This document shows, piece by piece, positions 52,759-61,452 of a stretch of DNA of 64,000 bases. This stretch comes from Bacteroidota bacterium (lineage in GTDB: Bacteria; Bacteroidota; Bacteroidia; Palsa-965): the NCBI GenBank assembly GCA_020402865.1, contig JADBYT010000028.1:1-64000 (forward strand), in the 5' to 3' direction. The position numbers were made by a program, and so were the translations under genes. Every line of letters starts with the position of its first letter. Within the stretch, counting starts at the first letter, position 1. The notes below the pieces were generated by a model. It saw nothing but the letters and a program-made list of their open reading frames with translations, had not been told where the DNA came from and made no database searches.

Positions 52759-52766
52759 TACCTTTG
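52759..52766 (+). promoter_or_regulatory. Candidate -7 element (TACCTTTG) of the thiolase gene
   Basis: TACCTTTG lies 32 bp before ATG 52799. A CTTC 18 bases upstream is a poor -33. Confidence 0.4.
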
Positions 52767-52798
52767 CCCCGTTTTCTAAATCGCGAAAAAATCAACGT

Positions 52799-53974
52799 AT
52801 GAAAGAAGTATATATCGTTTCTGCCGTGCGCACACCCATTGGCGCTTTTGGCGGGGCTTTTGCCGATGTTCCGGCCACCAAATTAGGCGCGGCGGCCATT
52901 AAAGGCGCTGTAGAACGTGCCGGCATCGACCCGAACATGATTGAAGAAGTGTTTATGGGCAGCGTGCTGCAGGCCAACCTCGGTCAGGCGCCTGCCCGTC
53001 AGGCTGCCAAGTTTGCCGGACTGCCCGACCATGTGCGCTGCACCACGGTGAACAAAGTGTGTGCTTCGGGCATGAAATCGGTGATGTTTGGTGTGCAAAG
53101 CATCCTGCTCGGCGATAACGACGTGGTGGTGGCCGGTGGCATGGAAAACATGTCGGCCACACCTTATTACGTGGAAAAAGGCCGCTATGGCCACAAATAC
53201 GGTCACGGTCAGCTGCTCGACGCCATTGTGAAAGACGGCCTCACCGATGTGTATCACAATAACCTGATGGGCAACTCGGCCGAGCTGTGTGCCTCTACCT
53301 ACTCCATTGGCCGCGAAGCACAGGATGCCTACGCCATTGAATCATACAAACGCTCGGCGGCAGCCTGGGCGGCGGGTAAATTTGCCGACGAAATTGTACC
53401 CGTAACCGTGGCCACCCGCAAGGGCGAAGTGGTGATCAGCGAAGACGAAGAATACAAAAACGTGTTCTTCGACAAAATCCCCACCCTCAAGCCCGTGTTT
53501 CAGAAAGACGGCACCGTTACCGCCGCCAACGCATCAACCATTAACGACGGTGCCGCCGCGCTGGTGCTCATGAGCGCCGACAAGGCTAAGGAACTTGGCA
53601 TTAAGCCGCTGGCCATCATCCGCGGTTACGCTGATGCTGAGCAGGCGCCCGAGTGGTTTACCACCACGCCCTCAAAAGCCATTCCGAAAGCCATTGAAAA
53701 GGCCGGTCTGAAAGCCGAAGACATTTCGTTTTACGAAATCAACGAAGCCTTCTCAGTAGTGGCTTTGGCCAACCTGCAGCTGCTCAACCTCAACGCCTCG
53801 AACGTAAACGTAAACGGCGGCGCGGTGGCGCTGGGCCACCCGCTCGGCTGCTCTGGCGCCCGCATACTGGTTACCCTGCTGCATGTGCTTAAGCAAAACG
53901 GCGCCCGCTACGGTGCGGCCGGCATTTGCAACGGCGGCGGCGGCGGAAGCGCCATGGTCATCGAAAGCGTGTAA
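52799..53974 (+). CDS. Acetyl-CoA C-acetyltransferase (thiolase II)
   Basis: 391 aa, full-length thiolase. The acyl-accepting Cys88 is in NKVCASGMKS, His347 in GGAVALGHPLGCSGAR, and Cys377 in GICNGGGGGSAMV; all catalytic residues are present. It condenses two acetyl-CoA or cleaves acetoacetyl-CoA, and serves fatty acid or amino acid degradation or ketone-body-like synthesis. The length and NEAFSVVALANL motif favour the biosynthetic/AtoB-type class. Stand-alone gene. Confidence 0.95.
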   Translation: MKEVYIVSAVRTPIGAFGGAFADVPATKLGAAAIKGAVERAGIDPNMIEEVFMGSVLQANLGQAPARQAAKFAGLPDHVRCTTVNKVCASGMKSVMFGVQSILLGDNDVVVAGGMENMSATPYYVEKGRYGHKYGHGQLLDAIVKDGLTDVYHNNLMGNSAELCASTYSIGREAQDAYAIESYKRSAAAWAAGKFADEIVPVTVATRKGEVVISEDEEYKNVFFDKIPTLKPVFQKDGTVTAANASTINDGAAALVLMSADKAKELGIKPLAIIRGYADAEQAPEWFTTTPSKAIPKAIEKAGLKAEDISFYEINEAFSVVALANLQLLNLNASNVNVNGGAVALGHPLGCSGARILVTLLHVLKQNGARYGAAGICNGGGGGSAMVIESV

Positions 53975-54028
53975 AACTATGCTGAAAACTGAGCGCGGCT
54001 GCCTTTATGGCGGCCGCGTTCGTTTTTA

Positions 54029-54036
54029 TACATTTG
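54029..54036 (+). promoter_or_regulatory. Candidate -7 element (TACATTTG) of the NlpC/P60 gene
   Basis: TACATTTG lies 6 bp before ATG 54043, inside the longer frame that opens at 54007. This decides the start in favour of 54043. A TTTA 21 bases upstream is a weak -33. Confidence 0.45.
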
Positions 54037-54042
54037 TGCCGT

Positions 54043-54828
54043 ATGTACGGAGTTTGCCACCTCAGCGCCGTTCCCTGCCGCCGCGAATCCTCTGACCGGA
54101 GTGAGATGGTGACGCAATTGCTCTTCGGCGATGCGTTTGAAGTAGTGGAACAACGCGAAAGCTGGCACCGCATCATCACCGCCTGGGATCACTACGAATG
54201 CTGGATAGACCGCAAGCAGTACCTGCCCGTAAGCAAAGCCACGTTCGACAATCTCCGCCGCAATCCGGCCCCGGTTACTACCGATCTTATCACCATCATT
54301 ACCGATACCGAAACACAAATTTCGTTTCCGGTCACACTTGGCAGTTCACTTCCCTACTACCACAGCGGGCAATGCCAGATTGAAGACCGCGTGTTTCTGG
54401 TTGACGGCAACATAAAGCCGTTTGAGCAGGATGCCGTGCCCGACAGGCAGGCGCTGGTTGAAACGGCCCTGCTGTTTATGAATGCGCCCTACCTCTGGGG
54501 CGGCCGCACACCGCTGGGTATTGATTGTTCGGGCTTTGTGCAGCTTATTTTTAAGGCCAACAGTATGCAGCTCAAACGCGATGCCTACCAGCAGGTGGAA
54601 CCCGGCCTTGCGCACAGCTTTGTGGAAGAAGCCCAGGCCGGCGATCTCGCCTTTTTTGATAACGAAGAAGGCCGTATCATCCACGTAGGCATGGTTATCG
54701 ACCAGAACAAAATCATTCACGCCTCCGGCCGCGTACGCATCGATCCGTTCGACCATTACGGCATTTTTACGCCCGAACGCGGGGGATATACGCACAACCT
54801 GCGCATCATCAAAAATATACTTGGATAA
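54043..54828 (+). CDS. NlpC/P60 family peptidase with N-terminal SH3-like domain
   Basis: 261 aa from ATG 54043. Residues 1-60 look like a bacterial SH3 domain (CHLSAVPCRRESSDRSEMVTQLLFGD, WHRIITAWDHYECWI). The C-terminal half is NlpC/P60: catalytic Cys in GIDCSGFVQL near 165, His in IIHVGMVID near 213, and IIHASGRVR near 226. These enzymes cut the D-Glu-mDAP link of peptidoglycan stems. No signal peptide is visible, so it may act on imported turnover products. Its last 37 bases are duplicated at 55158-55194. Confidence 0.9.
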   Translation: MYGVCHLSAVPCRRESSDRSEMVTQLLFGDAFEVVEQRESWHRIITAWDHYECWIDRKQYLPVSKATFDNLRRNPAPVTTDLITIITDTETQISFPVTLGSSLPYYHSGQCQIEDRVFLVDGNIKPFEQDAVPDRQALVETALLFMNAPYLWGGRTPLGIDCSGFVQLIFKANSMQLKRDAYQQVEPGLAHSFVEEAQAGDLAFFDNEEGRIIHVGMVIDQNKIIHASGRVRIDPFDHYGIFTPERGGYTHNLRIIKNILG

Positions 54829-54829
54829 A
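54793..54829. repeat. nlpC 3'-end direct repeat, left copy
   Basis: 37 bp ending the functional NlpC/P60 gene (HNLRIIKNILG-stop). It matches 55158-55194 with three differences, all synonymous in the nlpC frame. It marks the left border of the 54830-55157 cassette. Confidence 0.9.
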
Positions 54830-54858
54830 TTCTACTCTATTCCAATTTACATCTGCGT

Positions 54859-55065
54859 TCAATATTTCCCCTTTATTAATTTACTTAAGGACTTAATATT
54901 ATTCTTCTCAAGGAATGTTTTGAGGTGCATATCACTTCTAACATTGAAATTCCTTCCATATTGCTGTTCAATAGTCCCAATATGAACATCATCTCTTTTA
55001 TCTCGAAGTTGTCCATTTTGATTTCGGCTCCTATTGCCTTTCATACCTTCTGCGTCTTCTGACAT
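54859..55065 (-). CDS. Small charged protein in the cassette
   Basis: 68 aa, very polar: GNRSRNQNGQLRDKRDDVHIGTIEQQYGRNFNVRSDMHLKTFLEKN. The regular spacing of Arg, Gly and Asp, and a C-terminal helix ending LSKLIKGKY, suggest a real conserved small protein; I recall similar short proteins in Bacteroidota but no function. It is the only gene between the duplicated nlpC ends. A -7 element TATTTTTG (minus strand, 55092-55099), with TTTG 22 bases upstream, gives it its own promoter. Low GC. Confidence 0.65.
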   Translation of the reverse strand: MSEDAEGMKGNRSRNQNGQLRDKRDDVHIGTIEQQYGRNFNVRSDMHLKTFLEKNNIKSLSKLIKGKY

Positions 55066-55157
55066 GGTTATTTTTTTTAATTGTTTGTGTACAAAAATAA
55101 TATGACAAAAAGTCGAAATTACAAAAGACTAAACGCGTGTACATTTAGTTAATCTCT

Positions 55158-55194
55158 CACAACCTGCGCATCATCAAAAACATATTGGGATAAA
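55158..55194. repeat. nlpC 3'-end direct repeat, right copy
   Basis: Second copy of the 37-bp nlpC end, immediately followed by a terminator. This copy keeps the original gene-terminator junction, so it is probably the ancestral end and the left copy was gained. Confidence 0.88.
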
Positions 55195-55197
55195 CGC

Positions 55198-55223
55198 AAA
55201 AAAGCCGGATTGCTCCGGCTTTT
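55198..55223 (+). terminator. Intrinsic terminator (ancestral nlpC end)
   Basis: AAAAAAGCCGG-ATTGCT-CCGGCTTTT hairpin follows the right nlpC-end copy. It would also end minus-strand transcripts from 55242-55418. Confidence 0.85.
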
Positions 55224-55241
55224 GAATTATATACATACCTG

Positions 55242-55418
55242 TTAATAGGTCATAAAATTCGTGCTCTTTTTCACGCGTTTGTTTTTCTTGCGTTTCTGGC
55301 TTTTCGAACCGCAGGCGTGCTTTTGCCCGCAGGCTTCTGCTACAAGTGTTACTGCACCAAACGAAAGTGCGAGGATAATGAACTTGCCTGTAATAAAACG
55401 GCTGAGGTGTTTTGCCAT
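55242..55418 (-). CDS. Small exported-like protein with Cys pair and basic tail (58 aa)
   Basis: A short gene from ATG 55418 to TAA 55242. A positively charged start (MAKHLSRFITGK) leads into one hydrophobic segment (FIILALSFGAVTLVAEA), then ACGQKHACGS with two cysteines, then a strongly basic tail (QKRKKNKRVKKS). It could be a membrane-anchored or secreted small protein. The competing 116-residue frame (55174-55524) has no coding features. No homologue is recognised. Followed by the terminator at 55198-55223. Confidence 0.55.
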   Translation of the reverse strand: MAKHLSRFITGKFIILALSFGAVTLVAEACGQKHACGSKSQKRKKNKRVKKSTNFMTY

Positions 55419-55661
55419 GACTTAAAATGGGTTTTTCGGTTAATGGTTTTACAAGTATATCACAATTTGGCACATAAACAAATACCTGATGATTTAAACC
55501 TAAAACGCCGCACCGTATTTTCAAATTGCATTGATTACGAAGGGATTACTCCCTTTATCAGCATCAACCGGCCGTAATGGCGGGTAATGCTTATTTTGCG
55601 GGTGCTTTAATTTACCAGCCTGCGCAACGGAAATACAAACAGCACTCAAACTACTGCCGCC

Positions 55662-56240
55662 ATGAATCCGAAAGTCCATTTTTATTTCGAGAAGGAAAAA
55701 CGTTGGACAGATGAAATAATCAGGCTCCGCGAAATTGTACTGCAAACGCAGGTAAATGAAGAACTGAAATGGGGCTGTCCGTGTTATGTATCTGAAGGAA
55801 AAAACATTGTATTAATTCACACCTTTAAAAATTACTGCGCCCTTCTTTTTTTTAATGGTGCCCTCCTGCCCGATCCGAAAGGTTTACTTGTGCAGCAAAC
55901 GCCAAACGTGCAGGCCGCCCGCCAAATGCGGTTTACGCACCTCAGCGAAATAATTGAACGTGAGTCCGACATCCGGTCGTTCATCAAAAAAGCAATTACG
56001 GCTGAAAAAAATGGCGAGAAAGTAGTTTTAAAGAAAACTACAGATTTTATCATGGCCGATGAGTTTGCCGTGCAGCTGAAAGCAAACCCCAAACTGAAAA
56101 AAGCCTTTGATGCACTCACGCCGGGCCGGCAGCGGGCTTATCTGATGCATTTCTCATCGGCCAGACAAGCTAAAACGCGTGTGGAACGTGTGGAGAAATG
56201 TATTCCGAAAATTCTGAGCGGAAAAGGGCTTGACGATTAA
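55662..56240 (+). CDS. YdeI/DUF1801 family protein
   Basis: 192 aa. The N-terminal DUF1801 fold (EELKWGCPCYVSEGKNIVLIHTFKNYCALLFFNGALL) and a C-terminal YdeI/OmdA-like segment (PKLKKAFDALTPGRQRAYLMHFSSARQAKTRVERVEKCIPKIL) place it in the YdeI family. Family members are small cytosolic proteins linked to peptide resistance in some species; the mechanism is unknown. Single gene. Confidence 0.88.
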   Translation: MNPKVHFYFEKEKRWTDEIIRLREIVLQTQVNEELKWGCPCYVSEGKNIVLIHTFKNYCALLFFNGALLPDPKGLLVQQTPNVQAARQMRFTHLSEIIERESDIRSFIKKAITAEKNGEKVVLKKTTDFIMADEFAVQLKANPKLKKAFDALTPGRQRAYLMHFSSARQAKTRVERVEKCIPKILSGKGLDD

Positions 56241-56249
56241 TACGTGTGC

Positions 56250-58340
56250 TTAGTAGGCCCCGTTTCGTTTGCGCAAAAACCACTCTGCAGCCAGCAAAAG
56301 CAGCAGAACAGCAAACACCCACCAGCGCGTAATCAGATCGTTGAGCTGCTGCGGATTGTAAATTACGGGGCGTATGTCTTCGCGCGCCAGCAGGAGTTGC
56401 TCTAATTTATCTAATTCGCGCGCATTAATCATTGCACCGTTGTGGCTTTGCGCCAGGTTGTAAAGCAACTGATGATTGGCTGTGAGGCTGGCCGCCTCCA
56501 TCACGAGCGGAGCTACACTGAACGAGCCTTTTTGTGTAAATACCTTGCCGTTTACCGTTACACGGCCGGTGTAGCTATAATCGCCCGGCGCAAACTGTCC
56601 GGCGGTTAAGCGATAGGCTGTGGCTGTTTTTGTGAATGTAAACGGAAACTGCTTTCCTTTGGCATTGGTAATGGAGAGTGTTACTTCGGGCTCGGTAATG
56701 AGTTCGTAGCTTTCGTTATACACCTCGGCTTCAAAGCTCACCTGCTGGTTTTCGTCCCAGCTGTTGCGCGTGCTCAGGCGGAAAAGGCTCTTGTCAACCT
56801 TCACGGCCAGATACTGCACCGTTTTGGAAACAATTTCGTTGAAAATATCGTGGTTACCGTGATCGGCAAAGTCGCGCAGGCGCCATTTCCACAGGCCTTC
56901 GCCGGCAAACACCGCCGTTTTGCGGTCGCCCTGCTGGGCAAACACCCAAAGCGGATAATCGGTTTTTAGTGCGCCTATTTTCTGACGCAGAAAAGGCGTA
57001 GCGCCCGGCGAGCTTTGAAAATCGGCAAACGGCGACTGCACGGCGGGAAACTGCGGAATGTATTTCAGTACGTTATCGCCGAGGCTGAAAAGCGGAAAAC
57101 CGTTTACCGGCACTGCTTCACATTCGTTGGCCCGTTCGCCGCGGCTGGTGATGCGCACACCGGCTTTGAGGTTGTTGAAATACGTGTATTGCGGCTGCAA
57201 ACCGGTAATGTAAAACACCGGAATGTTTGCCGCTTCCAGATCAGCCAGCAGCTTTTGGCCGGGCAGGCTTTGCGACGGAATTCCGTGCAATACAGCCAGG
57301 TTATACTGGCCCACAGGCTGGGTAAACTGGTCGAGTGTGAAGGCCTCGGCCTCGTAGTTCTGACTGGTTTCAATGCTTTGTTTCAATGCGCCGATGTCGG
57401 GATGCGGCCCATTGCTTACCAGCAGTACTTTCTGCCGTCCGTCGAGCACATCCACCAGAATTTCGCGCGTGTTGTTGCGCAGGTTTTGCTCACCGTCAAC
57501 AGCGGTCAAACTAACGCGGTAACGCTGCAAACCTACGGCTTTGGCATCAAGCTGCACGGGAATGGTGGTCGAAAACGGATCGCCGGTAAGCGTAAGCGGC
57601 TGCGAAAAAAGCGTTTGTCCGTTTTGCGACACCGTAAGTACAGTGCGCATACCGGCACAGCGATGCGCTTCGGCCACAATTTCGAGCGGAAAAGTGTTGC
57701 CGAGGAACGCAATTTTGTTGTGCAGCACATTGTTCACCAGCAAATCGCGGCGCACGGTGGTATCGCCCATGGCCACGGTAAACACGGGTGCTTTGAGCCA
57801 CGATGCGGCAAACACCGGGCTTTCGCCCTTGTTGTAAAGCCCGTCGCTGGCCACAATTACAGCGCCCAGATTGCGCCCGCTGAAACGGGTTTCAATTTCA
57901 TCAAACAAGGTGCTGAAATCGGTTTGCCTGTCGGTCCATTCCGGCGCAATATTCTCTCTGAATTTTTCGCCGAACGAATACGTTTTCACTTCAAATTTTT
58001 CGGCCAGCTTTTCGGTCAGGCGGCTGAGCTTCTGGCGATATTCGTTGCGGTACCAGGCAGAATCAGCCGTAAGCAGGGTTGATTCGGATACATCCTGCGC
58101 AATCACCACCACCGGTTTTTCCACTTCGCGGCTCACCGTTTTGAGCAGCGGGCTGAGCAGCAAAAAGCAAAGCAGGCTTACCGCCACAAAGCGGAAACCC
58201 GAAAGCAGCCAAAGCATGCCGCGCGAAAACTCGTTCAGGCGGGCATTGCGGAAATACAGCAACGCCGCGTACACGCCACCTGCCAGCAGGCAAAACAGCG
58301 TGTACCACAGCGGTGCTTCAGTAACTATTTTAATGCTCAA
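56250..58340 (-). CDS. vWA-domain membrane protein
   Basis: 696 aa, two N-terminal spans (about 10-28 and 40-62), a vWA-like domain starting VVVIAQDVSESTLL near residue 77 with a D-x-S-x-S metal site, an extended extracytoplasmic beta-rich region, and a C-terminal span (about 670-690) with a basic end. Architecture parallels the BatA-type protein at 40381, and the two could be paralogous envelope-stress proteins. No ATG is present near the domain start. The likely start is TTG 58340, 32 bp after fabG, so co-transcription with fabG is probable. Confidence 0.75.
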   Translation of the reverse strand: MSIKIVTEAPLWYTLFCLLAGGVYAALLYFRNARLNEFSRGMLWLLSGFRFVAVSLLCFLLLSPLLKTVSREVEKPVVVIAQDVSESTLLTADSAWYRNEYRQKLSRLTEKLAEKFEVKTYSFGEKFRENIAPEWTDRQTDFSTLFDEIETRFSGRNLGAVIVASDGLYNKGESPVFAASWLKAPVFTVAMGDTTVRRDLLVNNVLHNKIAFLGNTFPLEIVAEAHRCAGMRTVLTVSQNGQTLFSQPLTLTGDPFSTTIPVQLDAKAVGLQRYRVSLTAVDGEQNLRNNTREILVDVLDGRQKVLLVSNGPHPDIGALKQSIETSQNYEAEAFTLDQFTQPVGQYNLAVLHGIPSQSLPGQKLLADLEAANIPVFYITGLQPQYTYFNNLKAGVRITSRGERANECEAVPVNGFPLFSLGDNVLKYIPQFPAVQSPFADFQSSPGATPFLRQKIGALKTDYPLWVFAQQGDRKTAVFAGEGLWKWRLRDFADHGNHDIFNEIVSKTVQYLAVKVDKSLFRLSTRNSWDENQQVSFEAEVYNESYELITEPEVTLSITNAKGKQFPFTFTKTATAYRLTAGQFAPGDYSYTGRVTVNGKVFTQKGSFSVAPLVMEAASLTANHQLLYNLAQSHNGAMINARELDKLEQLLLAREDIRPVIYNPQQLNDLITRWWVFAVLLLLLAAEWFLRKRNGAY

Positions 58341-58372
58341 TGGAAAAGGTGCGTTGCGTCAGTCTCTCAGCC

Positions 58373-59119
58373 TCAGGTAAGCATACCACCACATACATTC
58401 AGCACCTGGCCGGTAATGTAGGCCGACATGTCGGATGCCAGAAATACGGTGGCATTGGCAATATCGTCGGGCGAACCGCCACGTTTAAGCGGAATACCCT
58501 CGCGCCACTGGTCCACCACTTTCGGGTCGAGTGCGCCGGTCATTTCGGTTTCAATAAAGCCCGGAGCCACCACGTTGCAGCGGATATTCCGCGAACCAAG
58601 CTCAAGCGCCACCGACTTGCTGAAGCCGATAATGCCTGCTTTTGAAGCGGCGTAGTTGGCCTGTCCGGCATTGCCTTTCACGCCCACCACCGAGCTCATG
58701 TTTATGATGGAGCCTTTGCGCTGTTTCAGCATCGGTTTTTGTACCGCTTTGGTAAGGTTGAAAACCGATTTGAGGTTGGCGTTTATTACCTCGTCCCACT
58801 GCTGTTCGCTCATGCGCATAAGCAGGGTATCGCGGGTAATACCGGCGTTGTTCACCAGAATGTCAACCGTACCGAAATCGGCCACCACATCGTTCACTAA
58901 TTTTTCGGCAGCGGCAAAATCAGCAGCATCCGAGCGGTATCCTTTAGCTTTTACGCCAAAAGCGGCAAGCTCCTGTTCAAGTGCCTGCCCTTTTTCAACC
59001 GACGAGAGGTAAGTAAATGCCACATTGGCGCCCTGCTGGGCAAACATAATGGCAATGCCACGGCCAATTCCGCGCGATGCGCCGGTAACGATAGCCGTTT
59101 TTCCTTCAAGAAGTTTCAT
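58373..59119 (-). CDS. fabG: 3-oxoacyl-[acyl-carrier-protein] reductase FabG
   Basis: 248 aa classical SDR. TGASRGIGRG is at 13-22, NNAGITRDTLLMRM near 89-102, a catalytic Ser in INMSSVVG near 139, and Tyr-x-x-x-Lys in YAASK near 152-156. The ITRD and GNAGQANYAASKAG signatures are specific to FabG, the NADPH-dependent reductase of fatty acid elongation. Minus-strand TATCTTTG at 59145-59152 is a likely -7 element. Confidence 0.93.
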   Translation of the reverse strand: MKLLEGKTAIVTGASRGIGRGIAIMFAQQGANVAFTYLSSVEKGQALEQELAAFGVKAKGYRSDAADFAAAEKLVNDVVADFGTVDILVNNAGITRDTLLMRMSEQQWDEVINANLKSVFNLTKAVQKPMLKQRKGSIINMSSVVGVKGNAGQANYAASKAGIIGFSKSVALELGSRNIRCNVVAPGFIETEMTGALDPKVVDQWREGIPLKRGGSPDDIANATVFLASDMSAYITGQVLNVCGGMLT

Positions 59120-59171
59120 AAAATGTATTTAAGTGAAAGAATGCCAAAGATAACCGGAAAACGGTAAAGCC

Positions 59172-60707
59172 TCACGACTTTCGGCGCGATGTGGTTTGGG
59201 CTGGTAGTTTGCTCTGCAGCCATTCGTGCACGGGAATGAGTTCGGGCGAGAGCGGTTTCCAGCTCCAGGGCTGGTTTTTCTCGCTGAGTCTGGCATGCAG
59301 GTCGCGCGGCACTTTTGAAAGATTATCAAACCGGAAGCCGGCTTTGTCGAGCTCCCTGAACAGTTTAAGAATCATCCTGTCGCGCTCATTTACATCGGCC
59401 TTTCGGGCATTGCGTTCAATGTGTTTCTGAAGATTACCCACCATTGGCTGGGCCTCATCGTGCCGGTTCAGCTCAATCATGGTCATTATCCGCAAAATAC
59501 GAATGGCTATTTCCCAGCCCAGCTTATCTTTCGATAGTTCAAACTTAAGGCTCAGCTGCCGCGAACACTCTTTAAAGCGCCCCAGCTTGAAATGCACACA
59601 GGCCTCATAAAAGGCATATTTGGCAATACGGAAATCACCTTGTTTCAGGCGGTTTGTTTTCTGGAGAGTTTCGATTATTAGCTGTGCTTCATGCCATTTA
59701 TTATTCAAAAATAATATCTCAAATTCAAATTGCTTATTCAAATAATAATCAGAAGAGTTTGGGGTGAGATAACCTACCGATTTACGCACATCAATTATTG
59801 CCTGTTCATAATGCCCGAGATAAACTTCACATTCTGCCAAATTTCCATATGCATACCCCATTCGGTTTTTCCTATAAACTGATATATTATTTTGAATTAG
59901 ATTAATTAAACTTTCACACGTTTCTTTAGCTTTATGATAATCATGGATACTTTGGTAATACCCCATCTCAAACATAAGCAAGTAATAACCTACTGAAGGG
60001 GATTGTGTTTGCTGATAATCATATCTGGTTTGTGTTATACAATCAAGATAAAAGGATGTAAGTTTTTTATCCCCAACATTTCCCGAGAAAGAAGTGTGAA
60101 AAATTGTTTTATAATAATTGTCGGTTGCTCTGATATTAGCTTGATTACATTTTTCATAATAATTTATTTCCTCAATGAACTTCTCAAATGTTTTTTGACC
60201 TTCTCGCCATGTTTTCATATACTTCAACTGGTGCAAATGCTCAAGAAGAACAAAATACATTTCGTATTTTCTGGAGGTATAAATAATGTCATTCAGTAAT
60301 TCAATACCAAGCGATTCACGTAGTGGGGTAAATCTGATAATTTGTAAAATTGTTGCTTTCTTTTTTAATCGGATTGTAATGGGATGAATTTCATCTTCAT
60401 ACTCATCTCGCTGAATATTAATATCGATAGCAAGCGAATCGAGAACTTTATTATATAACCGCGTTTTTAATTTATCAATTCGACTATCGCGGGGAGCACC
60501 ATATATAGACTTTGAACAAAAATCAATATCAGGTGCAGATTGTTTTTTACTTAGTAATAAATTGGCCAATTCAAGCATTTTAGTTTCTGCCTCATTACGA
60601 GTCGAAAACCCAACCAGATATTTCTTCAATACCTTTATTTGCTGCCTGTTGAGTGTGTGCAGCAGTTTATATAGTTTATCTAATTCGTTCTGTTTTGAAG
60701 TCGTCAT
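59172..60707 (-). CDS. TPR-like helical repeat protein
   Basis: 511 aa, almost entirely helical with TPR-like pairs (YAYGNLAECEVYLGHYEQAIIDVRKSVG near 290, AKYAFYEACVHFKLGRFKECSRQL near 365). No signal peptide, so cytosolic. It looks like a scaffold or regulatory adaptor of unknown partner. Composition is uneven: codons for about residues 30-350 are AT-rich, while the C-terminal 130 and the first 20 have the local GC, suggesting a mosaic gene. Confidence 0.65.
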   Translation of the reverse strand: MTTSKQNELDKLYKLLHTLNRQQIKVLKKYLVGFSTRNEAETKMLELANLLLSKKQSAPDIDFCSKSIYGAPRDSRIDKLKTRLYNKVLDSLAIDINIQRDEYEDEIHPITIRLKKKATILQIIRFTPLRESLGIELLNDIIYTSRKYEMYFVLLEHLHQLKYMKTWREGQKTFEKFIEEINYYEKCNQANIRATDNYYKTIFHTSFSGNVGDKKLTSFYLDCITQTRYDYQQTQSPSVGYYLLMFEMGYYQSIHDYHKAKETCESLINLIQNNISVYRKNRMGYAYGNLAECEVYLGHYEQAIIDVRKSVGYLTPNSSDYYLNKQFEFEILFLNNKWHEAQLIIETLQKTNRLKQGDFRIAKYAFYEACVHFKLGRFKECSRQLSLKFELSKDKLGWEIAIRILRIMTMIELNRHDEAQPMVGNLQKHIERNARKADVNERDRMILKLFRELDKAGFRFDNLSKVPRDLHARLSEKNQPWSWKPLSPELIPVHEWLQSKLPAQTTSRRKS

Positions 60708-60927
60708 TGAGAAATAAAAGATAATACAATATCTATTGAATTTCCACTTTCAACAAGGCTTCTTTTTCTGAATACCTTATTTCGGTGAGGATTTGGCCAA
60801 ACGGACATTCATAAATAATGGAATCGAAAGTCTTTATTACGCTGAAATGTCTCTTAAAGTTCTATCCAAATGCAATTCCTTTGCAGTGTAATACAAACAA
60901 AAATAACAACTAATCACTCCCAAAAAA

Positions 60928-61221
60928 ATGAAAATGTCTATCAAAATGCTTGCTCTGGCAATTGCCGCACTCTTTGTTACTTCATTTACATCTCTGAATG
61001 CTAACTCAGCTTCTGCAGCAACCCAACAGCACGCATCAAATGCCAGTGCAATAAGTGATGCTGACATTATTGAGTTTATGGCGGATCGGGGGTACACAGT
61101 TCAAACCATCACTCCTGTAGAAGGTTCAACAAATGTTATCGTAACTGTAACTGGCGGCAAAAGATTCATTTTATTCATAGAAGCAGATAACATTCGTGAC
61201 TGGGAAGAGGTGCTCAGCTAA
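60928..61221 (+). CDS. Small secreted protein
   Basis: 97 aa, signal peptide ending near SASA (about residue 29), mature part of about 65 residues with SDADIIEFMADRGYTVQTIT and TNVIVTVTGGKRFILFIEADN, a compact alpha/beta pattern reminiscent of small PepSY- or DUF-type exported domains. No family assigned. It has its own region with a hairpin at 61383-61415 downstream. Confidence 0.65.
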   Translation: MKMSIKMLALAIAALFVTSFTSLNANSASAATQQHASNASAISDADIIEFMADRGYTVQTITPVEGSTNVIVTVTGGKRFILFIEADNIRDWEEVLS

Positions 61222-61382
61222 CCTAATTAACAACTCATCATCATATTTATGGATGTCCACGAACCTATAAACAATAATTTTACGAAAATTAAACCAAATA
61301 CCATAATTTGCTGAATAGCTACCAGTTGCAATAGTAAAAAATCCTTTAAAGAACACCTTCGATTACATTTTCGAATGTCCTG

Positions 61383-61415
61383 AACCTCTCAAAACATACT
61401 CGCTTTTGAGAGGTT
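61383..61415 (+). terminator. Hairpin, probable terminator
   Basis: A 12-bp perfect stem (AACCTCTCAAAA / TTTTGAGAGGTT) with a 9-base loop lies 160 bp after the small secreted protein gene. Only TTT follows it. Confidence 0.6.
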
Positions 61416-61452
61416 TCGGTCTTTACTTAGTACTATCAAAAAAATAAGGCTT

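Noticed and set aside
52487-52795. N-terminal extension of the four-span membrane protein to 52795
   Set aside because: The extra residues pass through a palindromic repeat and show no coding pattern; the signal-like start at 52486 is better.
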